A DNA stretch of 64,000 nucleotides, from contig CM055612.1 of NCBI GenBank assembly GCA_029379385.1, positions 868,001 through 932,000 on the forward strand, read 5' to 3'. Positions 1-12,400 of this stretch are shown one piece after another. Within the stretch, counting starts at the first letter, position 1, and each line of letters begins with the position of its first letter. This stretch comes from Quillaja saponaria (taxonomy: Eukaryota > Streptophyta > Magnoliopsida > Fabales > Quillajaceae). The notes under the pieces were generated by a model, which worked only from the letters and a program-made list of their open reading frames with translations, was not told the origin of the DNA and made no database searches. The translations under genes and the position numbers were made by a program.

Positions 1-806
1 GATGTAAATTATATCATTGATTTGTTAGGTTCAAATTGGATTAAGTTCATATTGATTCAGAGACAAATAAAAACATATTGAAATTTAAGAAAAAAAAATA
101 TAGAATAAACTTAGTTTCAATCAGATTAAAGTTTTTCTATTTAAAATAGGATGTACTTTGTTATCGAACATTGATTTTTTATTTGATTGATATATTTTAT
201 TATTAGAATAAATTCCATCATTTCCCGTTATGGGTTTCCGAACTTGAAAAGCCTGCCACGAGTAACTCTAGGACTTTAGGACCGGTTAAGAGCACTAGAG
301 CAGCCCATCCAGGAAACATTGACATATCAGGCCTTTTAACTGATAAGTGTAGCCCAACTTGGTTAGTTACTGGAGATCCATTACTTCGGCCTATTCAATT
401 TTGAGCTTTATGTCAAATGTTGCCTTCCACTGGTAACCTACAGAAAATACATAAATAACTTTCACGCCTCGAAGCGTAACTAAGTACTACACGCTTTTGG
501 ATAGGGTCCTAATCATGGGTCCTGATCTTGCATGAACTTACAAGCTACGCATCCCTTAATTTCGCAAAATTTGAAGTTTGATATCTGGGCTAGTAAGTCT
601 ATAATCGTAATGACAAATTATACACTACTTAGTTATTTGGGTCGGGTCCTTCCCTTTTTTGTTGCTTGTAAGTGAGTGTTAAAGTTGGGAATATAAAGGG
701 GTTGGTGGCTTTCCCTGTAAGCTAATTAAATTTGCTGTTGTTAAAGGGTCCTTTTACTACTACTTTTTCAGTGTTTTGGATATTTTGTCAAGGGAGAGAG
801 CGAATT
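1..806. other. AT-rich 5' flank of the MFS transporter gene
   Basis: No convincing coding exon, RNA gene or repeat was seen. It should contain the promoter and 5' leader of the transporter that begins at 807, but no clear TATA box position could be assigned. The reading frame of the transporter is open for 25 codons upstream of 807, but without an ATG, so 807 is the first possible start. Confidence 0.5.
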
Positions 807-3800
807 ATGAGTGTGATGGATTACAAGTGGTCTGGGTTGCACCACCTCTTCATGACAATGTTCCTCCATAGCTTCGCAACATACATGGTGATCCCAGCCA
901 TCACTGATATCACAATGTCTGCGCTTTGTCCGGGAAGAGACGAGTGCTCACTAGCCATTTACCTGACTGGTTTTCAAGAAGCGGTTAGCTTTACACTTTT
1001 ATATGTGAAATAATTATAAACATCTTTCTTCTTCTTGTTCTTTAATTTTACGCCCCCAGTTTCTGACTGATGTTGGCATTCTCTAGTTGAGGCGGATATT
1101 TTAGCTTGTGAGTTCAATATATGAATGAATTTAACCTTTTTCCTGGGCTCCTTGTTTCATTTGAAATCAAATATATTCTTATAGAAAAACAAATGCTATA
1201 ATAGAAAGTTTGTGTATGTTTTAGAAAGTTATTTCTGCCTTTGAGAAGAGAATGCCATTTTCTACCTATTCAGTGGCTGTTTTTCTGTCTACCATGAACA
1301 AGTTTTCCCTTGCTTAATTGATGCCATCTAATACAAAACTATAAAAATATTTTTCCAAAATTCATTTTCACCAAAAAAATAAAAATAAAATAAACAAACG
1401 GAGTCTTAACTTTACATACTCATTTTCTTACTTCCCAAGTTTGTATTTTGTGCATTTGACACTTAATTTTGTATTTCGTTAAATATATCATCATTATACT
1501 AATTACTTGTATAGACTTTTGAGCACCCAACAAAAAAACTAGTAGAGATCATATGATTAATTATCTTTTAGTTGTTTGCATTGTATTTTCGCAAGGTAGA
1601 ATTTAAACAGTATAATTTTTAATGAAAGAAGAATTTCCAAGGAATAATATTTCCTGGCAAACACTTCAGATTTAAAATTTTGATGAATAGTAAAATCTAC
1701 AAGTTGTATTATTGAGCTACTATATATGTCAATGATTGCCACTATTTTGTATTTTGGCAGTACATAACATATTTGAACCTTCAATAAGCAAAAGTAATTA
1801 CAGAACACGTTAAACTTTCCTTCTTTTCTCATGTAACGAAATTTCCCTTGTGCTTCAATGCGTCGCACTCTGCTCCCTTTGTAACAAAAAAGTACAAGAT
1901 ATGTCATTCGCCTGAAATAACTAATAAGCTCTTTCCTTGCATTTTCGTTTATGCCTGTTTGTCTCTATACTTGAGTACAATTTAGTAACCACCTAGGCCA
2001 ACAAACTTTTACAGTCGAAATCGTAATTAATTAATTCATCTGCCAATTAGGGTGGTAAATCAAATGATAACATAAAAAACCAACACTTTAATTCCCTTTA
2101 CCTTTCCTTCTATTCTTAACGTTGGGTGACACAGACAACCTTTAAAATTGTCACTGCAAGGTTGCTTAATTAAAAGGATTGTGCCCCTGTTGGTCTAATT
2201 CACTGGACTTTTTCAAGGGCCAAGTGTGTGTGAGATAGGGCCTAAGGGGAGAGGGATAAGGGAAATTAGGAGAGACCATGGAAAGGCTAAACCACCTCTT
2301 CACAACATTCTTTCTTCACAATTTCGCCTTGTTCACGGTGATTCCGGCCATCACTGACGTTACCATGTCTGCGGTTTGTCCCGGAAAAGACAAGTGCTCG
2401 TTGGCTATATCTCACCGGAATACAACAGGGAGTACGCTCTTCTAGGATTGTTCTTCTTCTTCACCCTTCGTGTCCATTTCAAATGCAAATTTAGGGAGGG
2501 CAATCCTTTTTCTGGGGTTTACCATGCAAGAATTTCTCATTATATAATTTAACAATCAAAATCCTTTTTGCCTGACTTTGCACATCATGTATTAAATTAG
2601 TCACTTAATTTCATTTTTTCTTTACCTGAGAGAAATGTGAAGAACAACCTTATTTCATGTCTTCAAGTCATATGAGACTTCTTAAGTACTGAAGTGGGCA
2701 TGCCAATTGCAAGGACCAGTAGTAATCCCATTTTTTACTAACACATGAATTTCATTCTGTTTTGTTTGTCTTTATACCTCTCCTTACATCACATAGTGTG
2801 TTTTGCCCGTGGGCTTTGTCCTTCGTTGTTTTTGTTCGCATTTTCTTCATCTGAAAGAAGAAATTTTGATAACGTTCTTATGGGCTTAGATATTATTTTA
2901 AAAAAATTATTCAATTCGAAAGATTCAACAGATTCAATATTAAATTTTAATCTTTTACATATTTGTTTCATGCAGATCATAGGACTGGGGACGCTCGTAA
3001 CTATGCCTTTGATGGGAAATCTGTCCGATAAGTATGGAAGGAAATCTCTGCTTATGGTCCCAATGACTCTCACAATAATTCCTTTGGGTACGATAGCATG
3101 AAAACCCATATATTTTAGCTTTTTTTACCTTTAGTAATACTTAACTTATACCCAAGTTGTTTAGTTTGGTGATTAAAAAATTATGTTTTTGTCATTAATT
3201 TTGAATTAAAATTTTTGTGAGAGATAGTGAGAAGTAAAATTATCTTTAATTCTTTAGTCTAACGTAGTTGACATATCTTTGACCTTAGAGATAATTAGTC
3301 GAAATTTGAATAAACTAATCTGAACATTATTAAATTAAAATAAATTCTTAATTGTTTAATTAATGAAAATAAATTTGATTGGACAAACATTTCCATTCTA
3401 TTTAGTAGCATCACTAATTTTCGTACTTAAGCCTGAAACTAGATTAGTCTCACCCCAAAAGATATAAGAAAACGGGTGGGAAACCAAAAAAAAAAATGGT
3501 TATTTTTTGTTTTTGTCTTTGTTTTTTTAATTTCAGTTGTTAGGTTCTTTCATCTTTACTTCTTTTGCACCACTAGATATTAAAAGACTTTTCATTATTC
3601 ATTTGTGTATAAGGATTAAAACAATAAGTCAAGCACTTTTTTTCTTTTACTTTTTCTTTCCTCCCACAATTAGGATACCTTTCTCGTAATTTGCAATTAG
3701 ATTATGAAACAGATCCTTCCTAACAGTTTTTAAAGAGATATACCAGCTGGAGCTTTATTTATAATACTCATCAATTACTTCTTTATAATTCTCCTTTTGG

Positions 3801-6800
3801 GCCATTATAGTCAAGCTTTCTTTATGATTCTCCTTGTGGGCCATTATAGTCGAGCTGAGTGCAATCCAAAGATACGATTGAGAGGTAGAGACTAGGCATG
3901 TTTGAGATGGAAATAATAAACAAAATAATAATATTCTGATGTATAAAAAAGAAAAAGCAATCACACAATGCTGGCATTTTTTCTGAGTGATATTGTCATT
4001 GGCAGTTTTTTTGTTTTGTTTATTGATTAGATGAATTGGTGACAGGAATATTGGCATATAGCAGGACGAGGAAATTCTTTTACGTGTACTACGTGTTCAG
4101 GACTCTCATAGCCATGGTTTGTGAAGGAACCGCTCACTGCATCGCTTTTGCTTATGTGGTAACAACTATAATTATCATCTCTTTTTTTTTTTTTTTCCAA
4201 TTTCTTTTATTAAGTACTAATGATATGCATGATGGTTCATAAGTTTACCATAAGTCCAATGTCTTGAACGTTGGTGAATGATGGTTTATGCTCTCCTTAT
4301 TAATGTTAATTTATCATGTCTAAAGGGTTTTCACCCTCTACTTAAAGTAAAACACATTGTTAAGATCATATAATTTGTCCATGTCACCCATCATTATTAA
4401 TTTAGATGGGTTGTGTTCATAAGAATTTAATTGATGTAATTTTATAATTAAATTTATTATATTAAAATAAACTATATAGATTAAAGTGAATATTAAAGAG
4501 AAGTCGATGAGATTTTAGTTCAATTAGTCAAGATATAAATACTGAATCATGAGGTATCAGATTTGAGACCATAACTTAACAAATTGGAGAACTACCGAAG
4601 AGGAATGGGCTAAGCCGAAAGGCCACGTACTTAGTGGGCCTAAATGGATTTTGATTGGACCGGGCCTCACTGCCTTCTGAGCTTTAAGGTTTTCAATTAA
4701 AAATAGAAATTAGGCGCGTTGGTCACACCATCCCCATCAAATGTATCTGTAAAACAAGTTTTGCCCTAAAACTAACGGATTCTCTCAACTTTCCCTCCAT
4801 TTTCAGGCGGACAATGTTCCAGAAGGGCCTCGAGCTGCGGCTTTTGGCATTATGTCAGGAATTGGGTCTGCTGCCTTCGTCTGCGGAACCCTCACCACTC
4901 GTTTCCTCTCGACTTCCTTAACTTTTCAGGTTCTCTCTTTTGCTCTATCCATTCGCTTCCTATCTCTCTCTGTAAACTATCTAAACTGTGATTAACTCTT
5001 TTTATCAAATTTCTTACTTTTGTTAGGTTGCGGCAACTGTGGCACTGTTAGCTGCGGTCTACCTGAAGGTTTTCCTTAAGGATTCAATAATCGATGACAG
5101 TCTTTCTGTTCCAATAATTTCAAATGGAAAATTAAGTGCTAGTACTAAAATTGAAGGGCAGTCAGTTAGAGATGTGCAGCCATTCAAAACAATGCCTTCT
5201 TTGAAGGATATGGTATCCTTGTTGAGGAGTAGGTACTATCTTTCTTTCCATTTCCCATTCTCTCCCTATGTGTCCGTGTGTATGCACATATATTCTTTTT
5301 CAGCTTACTTGATTAAATTTGGGGTTTCATTTCTAGGATGGACAAAGCTCTTTCTATCTTTCTAACGGTGGGTTGGTCCAGGGTTATATAAGTTTACTTG
5401 ATGCTTTAATTATGGTCTTGAGGATAAAATTTATGTTGTATACCTAACATCTGTATATTTGTTAGGAAAATAGAATTTTTACTATTATGAGTTATGTCGA
5501 ATATTATGGTCTTGCATGTTTAAGATAATATTATATTGACTTACTTTGCAGTCCCACCTTCACCCAAGCCGCAATTGTTGCATTTTTCAGCAATCTTGCA
5601 GATTTTGGCCTTCATGGCTCAATAATGGTACATATTTTCCTTCTTCTTCTACTTATTGTATATAACTGTCTACCTGTGGACCTTTGGCAGTTTGTTAATG
5701 TTGGGATTTCAGGTTTAAGTTGTGTCTAGTTTGTAATTTCTGATCTGGGTCAGAACCTGTCAGTTAAATTTAAGCTTATCATGGAATTGGCAAGATCCAG
5801 GATTTATATTACTGATGCTTTGATTATTATGTGCACGTTATGCCTAGTCTACTTGCCAGAGTTATGGCTTCGTTAGTCAGTAGGTTAGTTTGCGTGTGGA
5901 GATAATGCCACAATCTGCTTATCTAATTAGCACTCTTGCATTCGGAATGCTTTCTACCTTCAACCAGATTGCTTATCAATAACTTTGTTTGAGTGATTTG
6001 GAATTTTATATTGTAAACTGAACTCTGACATTTCCATGAAGAAGGCATACACTAAACTCATATTATCTGTGCAGTATTATTTAAAGGCTAAGTTTCACTT
6101 TGACAAGAATCAGTTTGCTGACTTGATGGTCATTTCTGGGGTTGCTGGGACTATATCACAGGTAATACTTGCATTGTTCTATTTCAGTTGCCTCCTGCTT
6201 TCCTTCATTTTGTTTTCCATAATTAATAGTTCGTTGTTGTAAATTAAAGTTTTGAAACATCTATGTAGCTCCTATTTATGCCCATTCTAGCTCCTGCTAT
6301 AGGAGAGGCGAGACTGCTTTCAGTTGGACTCCTTTTTAGCGGTTTACATGTAAGCACTTTTTACTCTGTAATGCACCACTTCTTAAGTAGTATTTCTAGT
6401 TTTCATATTCTAATATATGCACCTAAATGCAGATGTTTGTTTACAGCATCGCCTGGTCCTCTTGGGTATGTTTTTTGCTGCTTCATTGGCTACAAGTGTA
6501 TTCCTAGTAATCATACTTGATTCAGGATATGATTGAAACACTTAACTTTTTGGGTTTAATGGTGGTATGTTCTTTTGGCTATCTTCAGTTATGTTCTATA
6601 TTAGCTAACTTCTAGAAATTCATAGGTTCCTTATGCCGCTGCCATGTTCTCGATATTGTTTGTTTTCGCACAGCCATGTGTAAGTTTCTTTTATCATTTC
6701 TTACTTTTATGCAATTTTCAGCTAATTTTTCCTTTTACCTATTATGATGGATGAATATTTGTTAAGCACTGTATTTTGAATAAATTATTTCACATTCTGC

Positions 6801-8069
6801 AGATGCGAAGCATTGTATCCAAACAAGTTGGCCCCTGCGAGCAGGTACTTTTGTCATCATACGGCTCCAAGACTTTGTTGATTGGCATCATACTAGTGTG
6901 ATGCATGCTATGTTGACGTTAGTTTTGATCTCCATCAATCTAATACGCAAAACTTTTCTTTATTTACTTCGTTTAGGCATATACAAAATAGAATAAGTGT
7001 CAACAAAGTTTCACACGATGTGCAATTTGTTTCAAGCATAAGTCCAAGTTATTTAACTTTTGTGGAAAGAATCGGTGCCTGTTTTAAGCAGATAGATTCA
7101 GTTCTAAAGAATTACCCCCAGTTTCATTCTTCAGTCTTTGGTTTACCTTACTGGTCTTCTACTTTTTTTTAGGGAAAGGCTCAAGGTTGCATTTCAGGCT
7201 TATGTTCATTTGCGCATGCTGTTTCTCCCCTGGCTTTCTCTCCTTTAACAGGTGGTTGGAATTTCATTTAATCTTTTATTAAGCCAAATGCCAATTGAAA
7301 CTTATCAAAGTAATTTGTTTTCAGCACTTTTCCTTTCTGAAAAGGCACCTTTCAGTTTCCCTGGTTTCAGTATAATGTGCATTGGATTTGCTTCGGTAAG
7401 AGCTCTGATTTAACAATGTGCTTTCTCATCTTTTTGATAGCTCATAGCTGCAATCCTTTATTGTTTCATTGGGATAGTATAGTCAGCGCATGAATATGAC
7501 TATGTGCCAATTTGAATTTACATTTAACATTTTGATAGTCTATGTGCCTAGACTGATCAGTTTAGTCCAAGTATTGAATGTTTCCCTAGATAACATAAGT
7601 TGTCATATAAATAATACAAAAAAACGGAACTTCTAAGTATCTGATTCTGTCAACAATCTTTTATAGAGAGAAATTCTTGTGCCTTAGAATCAATTAACAT
7701 GAAAACCAGGATACAAGCTGAAGTTTGTCTCCTATTGGATCAGAAGAAAAAGGGGCAAAATTGTCTTTTCATTGGATACGGTTGTGGGAAAATAAGCAGT
7801 TTGCCTTCTAAAGGGAACGTGACCCTCTCCTGTATCCATTTCCCTCTGATATTACATGCTATAGAATCCACAGTTTAATCTTAGACCTTGGGTTTGGTTT
7901 TTGTCCATTAGAGGTGGCACTTTTTCTTGCTAACATTGTTGTCAATTTTATCTGTATATCTAGTCATTGACATTACTATGCATCGAAAATTTTTGCACAG
8001 ATGCTGTCCTTCATTCAGAGTGTGATGATGAGAGTGGATCCTCCTGTATCAAGCCACACACACAAATAG
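807..8069 (+). CDS. MFS transporter, Hippocampus abundant transcript 1 / tetracycline-resistance-like family
   Basis: Predicted 440-residue integral membrane transporter of the major facilitator superfamily, of the plant family resembling animal HIAT1 and bacterial Tet efflux proteins; substrate unknown. Coding exons: 807-983, 2976-3087, 4046-4158, 4807-4929, 5027-5232, 5552-5627, 6075-6161, 6269-6349, 6433-6465, 6626-6679, 6803-6844, 7173-7251, 7325-7395, 8001-8069. All junctions are GT-AG and keep phase. The MFS signature GNLSDKYGRK lies at about residues 73-82, in the loop after the second membrane helix. Hydrophobic segments recur to the C-terminus, as in a 12-helix protein. The 33-nt exon at 6433 is a microexon. 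An alternative acceptor at 4030 would add five codons in frame. Intron 1 carries a broken second copy of exon 1 (2278-2434). The family call rests on remembered similarity to Arabidopsis At2g16990-type proteins. Confidence 0.85.
2278..2434 (+). pseudogene. Duplicated, frameshifted copy of the transporter's first exon
   Basis: This stretch in intron 1 encodes MERLNHLFTTFFLHNFALF and continues with VIPAITDVTMSAVCPGKDKC, closely parallel to exon 1 at 807-983. After the codons for CSLA the frame slips: the bases that should give IYLTG read one dinucleotide short at an AT repeat (near 2408-2413), and translation then ends at a TAG about 15 codons later. A splice donor (GTACG) sits at the place matching exon 1's end and would be phase-correct only if the two missing bases were present. 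It is therefore a decayed alternative first exon, or the remnant of a partial tandem duplication of the gene's 5' end. Confidence 0.8.
4494..4600 (+). repeat. Possible tRNA-derived SINE head in intron 3 of the transporter
   Basis: The segment contains an A-box-like stretch (TAGTTCAATTAGTCAAG, 4518-4534) followed about 30 bases later by a B-box-like stretch (GATTTGAGACC, about 4560-4570), the spacing of an RNA polymerase III internal promoter. It does not fold as a tRNA. No target-site duplication or A-tail was delimited, so this is only a suggestion. Confidence 0.3.
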
Positions 8070-9459
8070 CTTGAGCTTGGGTGTTAATAGTTGGCAAATA
8101 TTTGCTCAACTAGTGTTGTTCCTCATCCAGTCATAATTTATACCAGAATTGCCTTTAACAATGCTTTGGTGAAAGAGCAAAATGTTGAAGCCTGTTCCTG
8201 GAACTAAATCAATAACAAGCTTTTGAACGTTCAGTTAAATATGGTACGAGGTTGTGCTTTGCCATTATGGCAAACTGGCAGTTGTAACGGGGTATATTTA
8301 TTAGGTCATGGGCAACGTTGTTTACGTACTGTGAAATGTGATTATTTGTAAAATGTAGTCTACCTGCTTCAGGTAATTTTGCAGACTAGGTAAACCTCCT
8401 TGAATGCTCAAATTTTACGTTGGAGGTGACAAGTATTCTGCAATGTGGCTGTGTGCGGTGGGGGAAAAGAAGGTAGCTATTCATTTGAATTTGTTCCAAA
8501 TTATAAATGGATGGCTTCCATATTGTTATTTTAGCAAATAATTAATGGGCTCGTTTCTTGTCCAGCCCTCCACTTACGCATGGCCTTGGTATTGGTTAAT
8601 TTTTTTATTTTTTTATTCGTAATCCATGACTTGTGATGGTCTTTTCTTTTTCTTGCTTAATTATCTTTGTGAGTCAATTGAAGGTGAATTAATATTTTAA
8701 TGTATATTTTGAAATTGTTATTGATTATTTTTTATGACTATACAAAAAGTATTAAAGCTCATTTTTAATAATATGTAGAAAAATCTATCTTTAAGCCGAA
8801 GTTGACAAAGCCAATTTGATAGATTAGAAATCATAATGAGCCGACTCCAATCACGAGTAGTGAAAATTCTGTCCAATGAGATATAGTAGATCTTAGATCC
8901 CGCGCCATAAGGTTTGGTTCCAAGTATGCCCTTTTAGCCCTATTTTTCTATTTTTATTTTCTGTAAATATTAAATATGAAAGAATTTTCATTATATATAT
9001 AACTCTTCATATTGAGTTGTAAATGCGCCTTAAATTGTTGCATCAACAACGTGGCCACCTGCCACAGGCCCACAAAATCCGAATTTCTTTTAAAGTGGTT
9101 GAAAGTTGATATAGTACTACGCAATTAGCATTATTAGCATTACACGTGTCCAGAACTAACAGAATGACACATAACTTCACCAAATCTCTCGTATTTTTTC
9201 CCGTTTCTTTTCCTCCTACGGTGTTCGCCGTTAGCTTTGTCGTCGGGAAAATATCAAGAGAGATGTCCCACAATTAACCGCGGCCCATTGCATACGTTTT
9301 TCCCACCGTCCGGTATCTCCGGTGATAGCCGAGCCAAACTTGTACCTTGCATTCTTCAGCCGACTGTCACATTATTCTCCGGTTGTCACCGTTTCTCTGC
9401 GTCATCGTTGTGCGTCTGGACATTTTCTGCAATTAGAGGTTTTTGAAATTTAAGCTCCA
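8070..9459. other. Spacer between the transporter and PLD delta genes
   Basis: It holds the 3' untranslated region of the transporter and the promoter and 5' leader of PLD delta. The last 250 bases (about 9190-9459) are richer in G+C than the rest and probably are transcribed leader. No supported gene was seen on either strand. Confidence 0.5.
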
Positions 9460-12400
9460 ATGGCGGGTGATAAATTGGACACGGTGGTGTATCTTCATGG
9501 CGACCTCGATTTGCAAATTCTAGAGGCTAGATATTTGCCAAACATGGACTTAGTCTCGGAGCGTGTCCGTAGATTCTTCACCGCCTTCAACACGTGCCAC
9601 GTTCCATTCACCAAAAAAAAGAAGCATCATAGACACCGAAAAATAATCACTAGCGATCCTTACGTCACCGTTTGTCTCGCCGGAGCTACGGTGGCTCGCA
9701 CACGTGTGATTTCGAACTCACAGAACCCAGTTTGGAACGAACATTTCAAAATCCCTTTGGCTCATCCAGTGTCGCAGGTCGAGTTCTATGTGAAAGACAA
9801 TGACGTATTCGGCGCTGATTTAATCGGAGTCGCTTCCGTCTCTGCTCATAGAATTTTATCAGGTGAAGCTATCAACGATTGGTTTCCAATAATCGGTTCC
9901 TTCGGGAAACCGCCTAAACCTGATGCCGCCGTTCGTCTCGAAATGACATTCATGAGATGCGAGGACAGTCCTCTTTACCGGTACGGAATTGCGGCAGATC
10001 CGGACCATTTCGGTGTGAGAAATTGTTATTTTCCGGTGAGGAAAGGAGGGTCGATTACTTTATATCAGGATGCACATGTTCCTGATTCGATTATGCCTAA
10101 GATTGAGTTGGATAACGGAAATGTTTTTAAGCACGAAAAGTGCTGGGAGGATATATGTCATTCAATTCTGGAGGCTCATCATTTGGTTTACATTGTGGGC
10201 TGGTCGATCTACCATAAGGTGAAGCTGGTTAGGGAGCCAACGAAACAGTTACCTAGTGGCGGGAATTTGAATTTGGGAGAGTTGCTCAAGTACAAGTCGG
10301 AAGAAGGTGTGCGAGTTTTATTGTTGGTTTGGGATGATAAGACTTCACACAGCAATTTTTTCATAAATACGGTATATTTTTTGTTGATTTGTGATGTTAT
10401 ATTGGTCTTTCTGCATAGATACCTTAAATGGTGAAACACTAAAATGTCTATGAAGAGAAGCAATGGCTTAATTACGTTCTAATGGTGGATTCTGTTTACC
10501 ATTGGTTACTTACAGTAAACTACTTAAATTTCTTGCCAAGCTCACTCTCTTTATCCATAATCAAAATTTCCTGAATGTACAATTCAATTGTTTTCTAGAA
10601 GTAATTTTTCATACACAAAAATAGACAGAGAGTGTTAATGAAGTTTCATTCTTTTCTTCTTTTGCCAAAACTCACCTGGCTCAATGGCAAGATCGGATGA
10701 ATTTCAAATTTCTGGATGAGAGCTCTGACCCTGTGCGGTAGAGATAGTTTCTTGAAACCAAGACACTGATTAACATTATGTTTTACTGCAATATAGTCTG
10801 CATACGGAATAGCATATTCTACATATTCATGATTGCTGTTTTAATGGTAGAATGTACTGATGAGTTAGCTGAGTAAGTTTTACTTGTTTATACCCTTAAT
10901 TAGCGTTTACAGTGATAATGTCAGGATCTCAAATGAAATTCACATATTGCACATATCCATTGCTGCCCAGTAGTAGATATATCATATACCAAACTTTATG
11001 GAAATACTTCTTACTGAAAGCATACATATGGTATAAACTTTATGACACTTTTAACTTAACATCCAGCTATAGGCTTACCATCATACTTGACTAATGTTGA
11101 AGTTACAGTCGCTGAATTTGTCAGTAATGAAGGATAACTACAATCTGAGACAGATCTAGAAATATAGCAATTGCCTTTCGTACTTACTATAACATACTTA
11201 TGAGGTTGGGTTCATAATTCATGTTTATGATTATAGCCTGTAAGTTAGCGAAAAATTAAGCATTTCTTGTTTTCTGCCTTTTCACTTTCTTTTATTTATT
11301 TGGGTTGGTAAGGATTTGAACACGCATGACACTTAAGCAGACATGCTAGTTTGTGTAGTTTTATTTTGTGTGTCATACTATGAAAGATCCTTTTGGTGTT
11401 TCTCTATAGATCTTCTAAAAAATCTGACATGTTTGGGATTTTCATGCAGACCGGAGTTATGCAAACTCATGACGAAGAAACCCGGAAATTTTTCAAGCAC
11501 TCTTCGGTTTCATGTGTGCTGTCACCTCGATATGCCAGCAGTAAGCTTAGCATTTTCAGGCAGCAGGCATGCTTTGAACTATGGTTTAGTAGCTTTTCAT
11601 TTTTTTATCGTGTTTCTTTTAAATATAAAAATTGCTTCCCTGGTGAAAGTAGACTAGCATTTCTTTCCAGTTCCCTATGGTTTTCAATTTTTTACTTTAT
11701 TTTATTCTTTATTTCTGCAATAAGCTTATTAGAGACTATGTTTATGGTTCTCAACTATTTTGGTACCGTTATTTCAAAGTTTGGCTAGGTGATTGATTAG
11801 AGTCTGTGTTAATCTAGATATTTATGAATGAGGTCTCTTTGACGTGAAGTAAAGAAATTAATGATGTTTCCACTATCACATGGTTGGAATGAGTTATGCT
11901 AGCCAATATTGCTTATATCAATGCAATGACAAGGCTTTAGCTTTTTACTCTGATTATTTTGGTCTTGTTTATCTCTTATACTTTGTTACTTCTTGCCTCA
12001 TCCCACTTGTTGCTCTCTTTTTGAAAAATCTGTTGACTTCATATATATTTTGACATGTGACTCCAGGTTGTTGGAACTCTCTTTACCCATCATCAGAAAT
12101 GCGTGATTGTGGATAGTCAAACCCCTGGTAACAACAGGAAGATTACTGCTTTTATAGGTGGTCTAGACCTTTGTGATGGCCGCTATGATACACCTCAGCA
12201 TCGCTTATTTCGTGATCTTGACACAGTTTATCAGGATGATTATCACAATCCAACATTTTCCGTAAGTATATTCCTTGGATTTATGTAACTACAAGGATGT
12301 GATTATGTCCCTGAATCTGGACATTAGCAAGTTCAGCTTTCTTCTTTGAAAGCAAAAATCAAGTTTTCTTTGTTGCTTGAAGTTGATCGATAATCTATAT

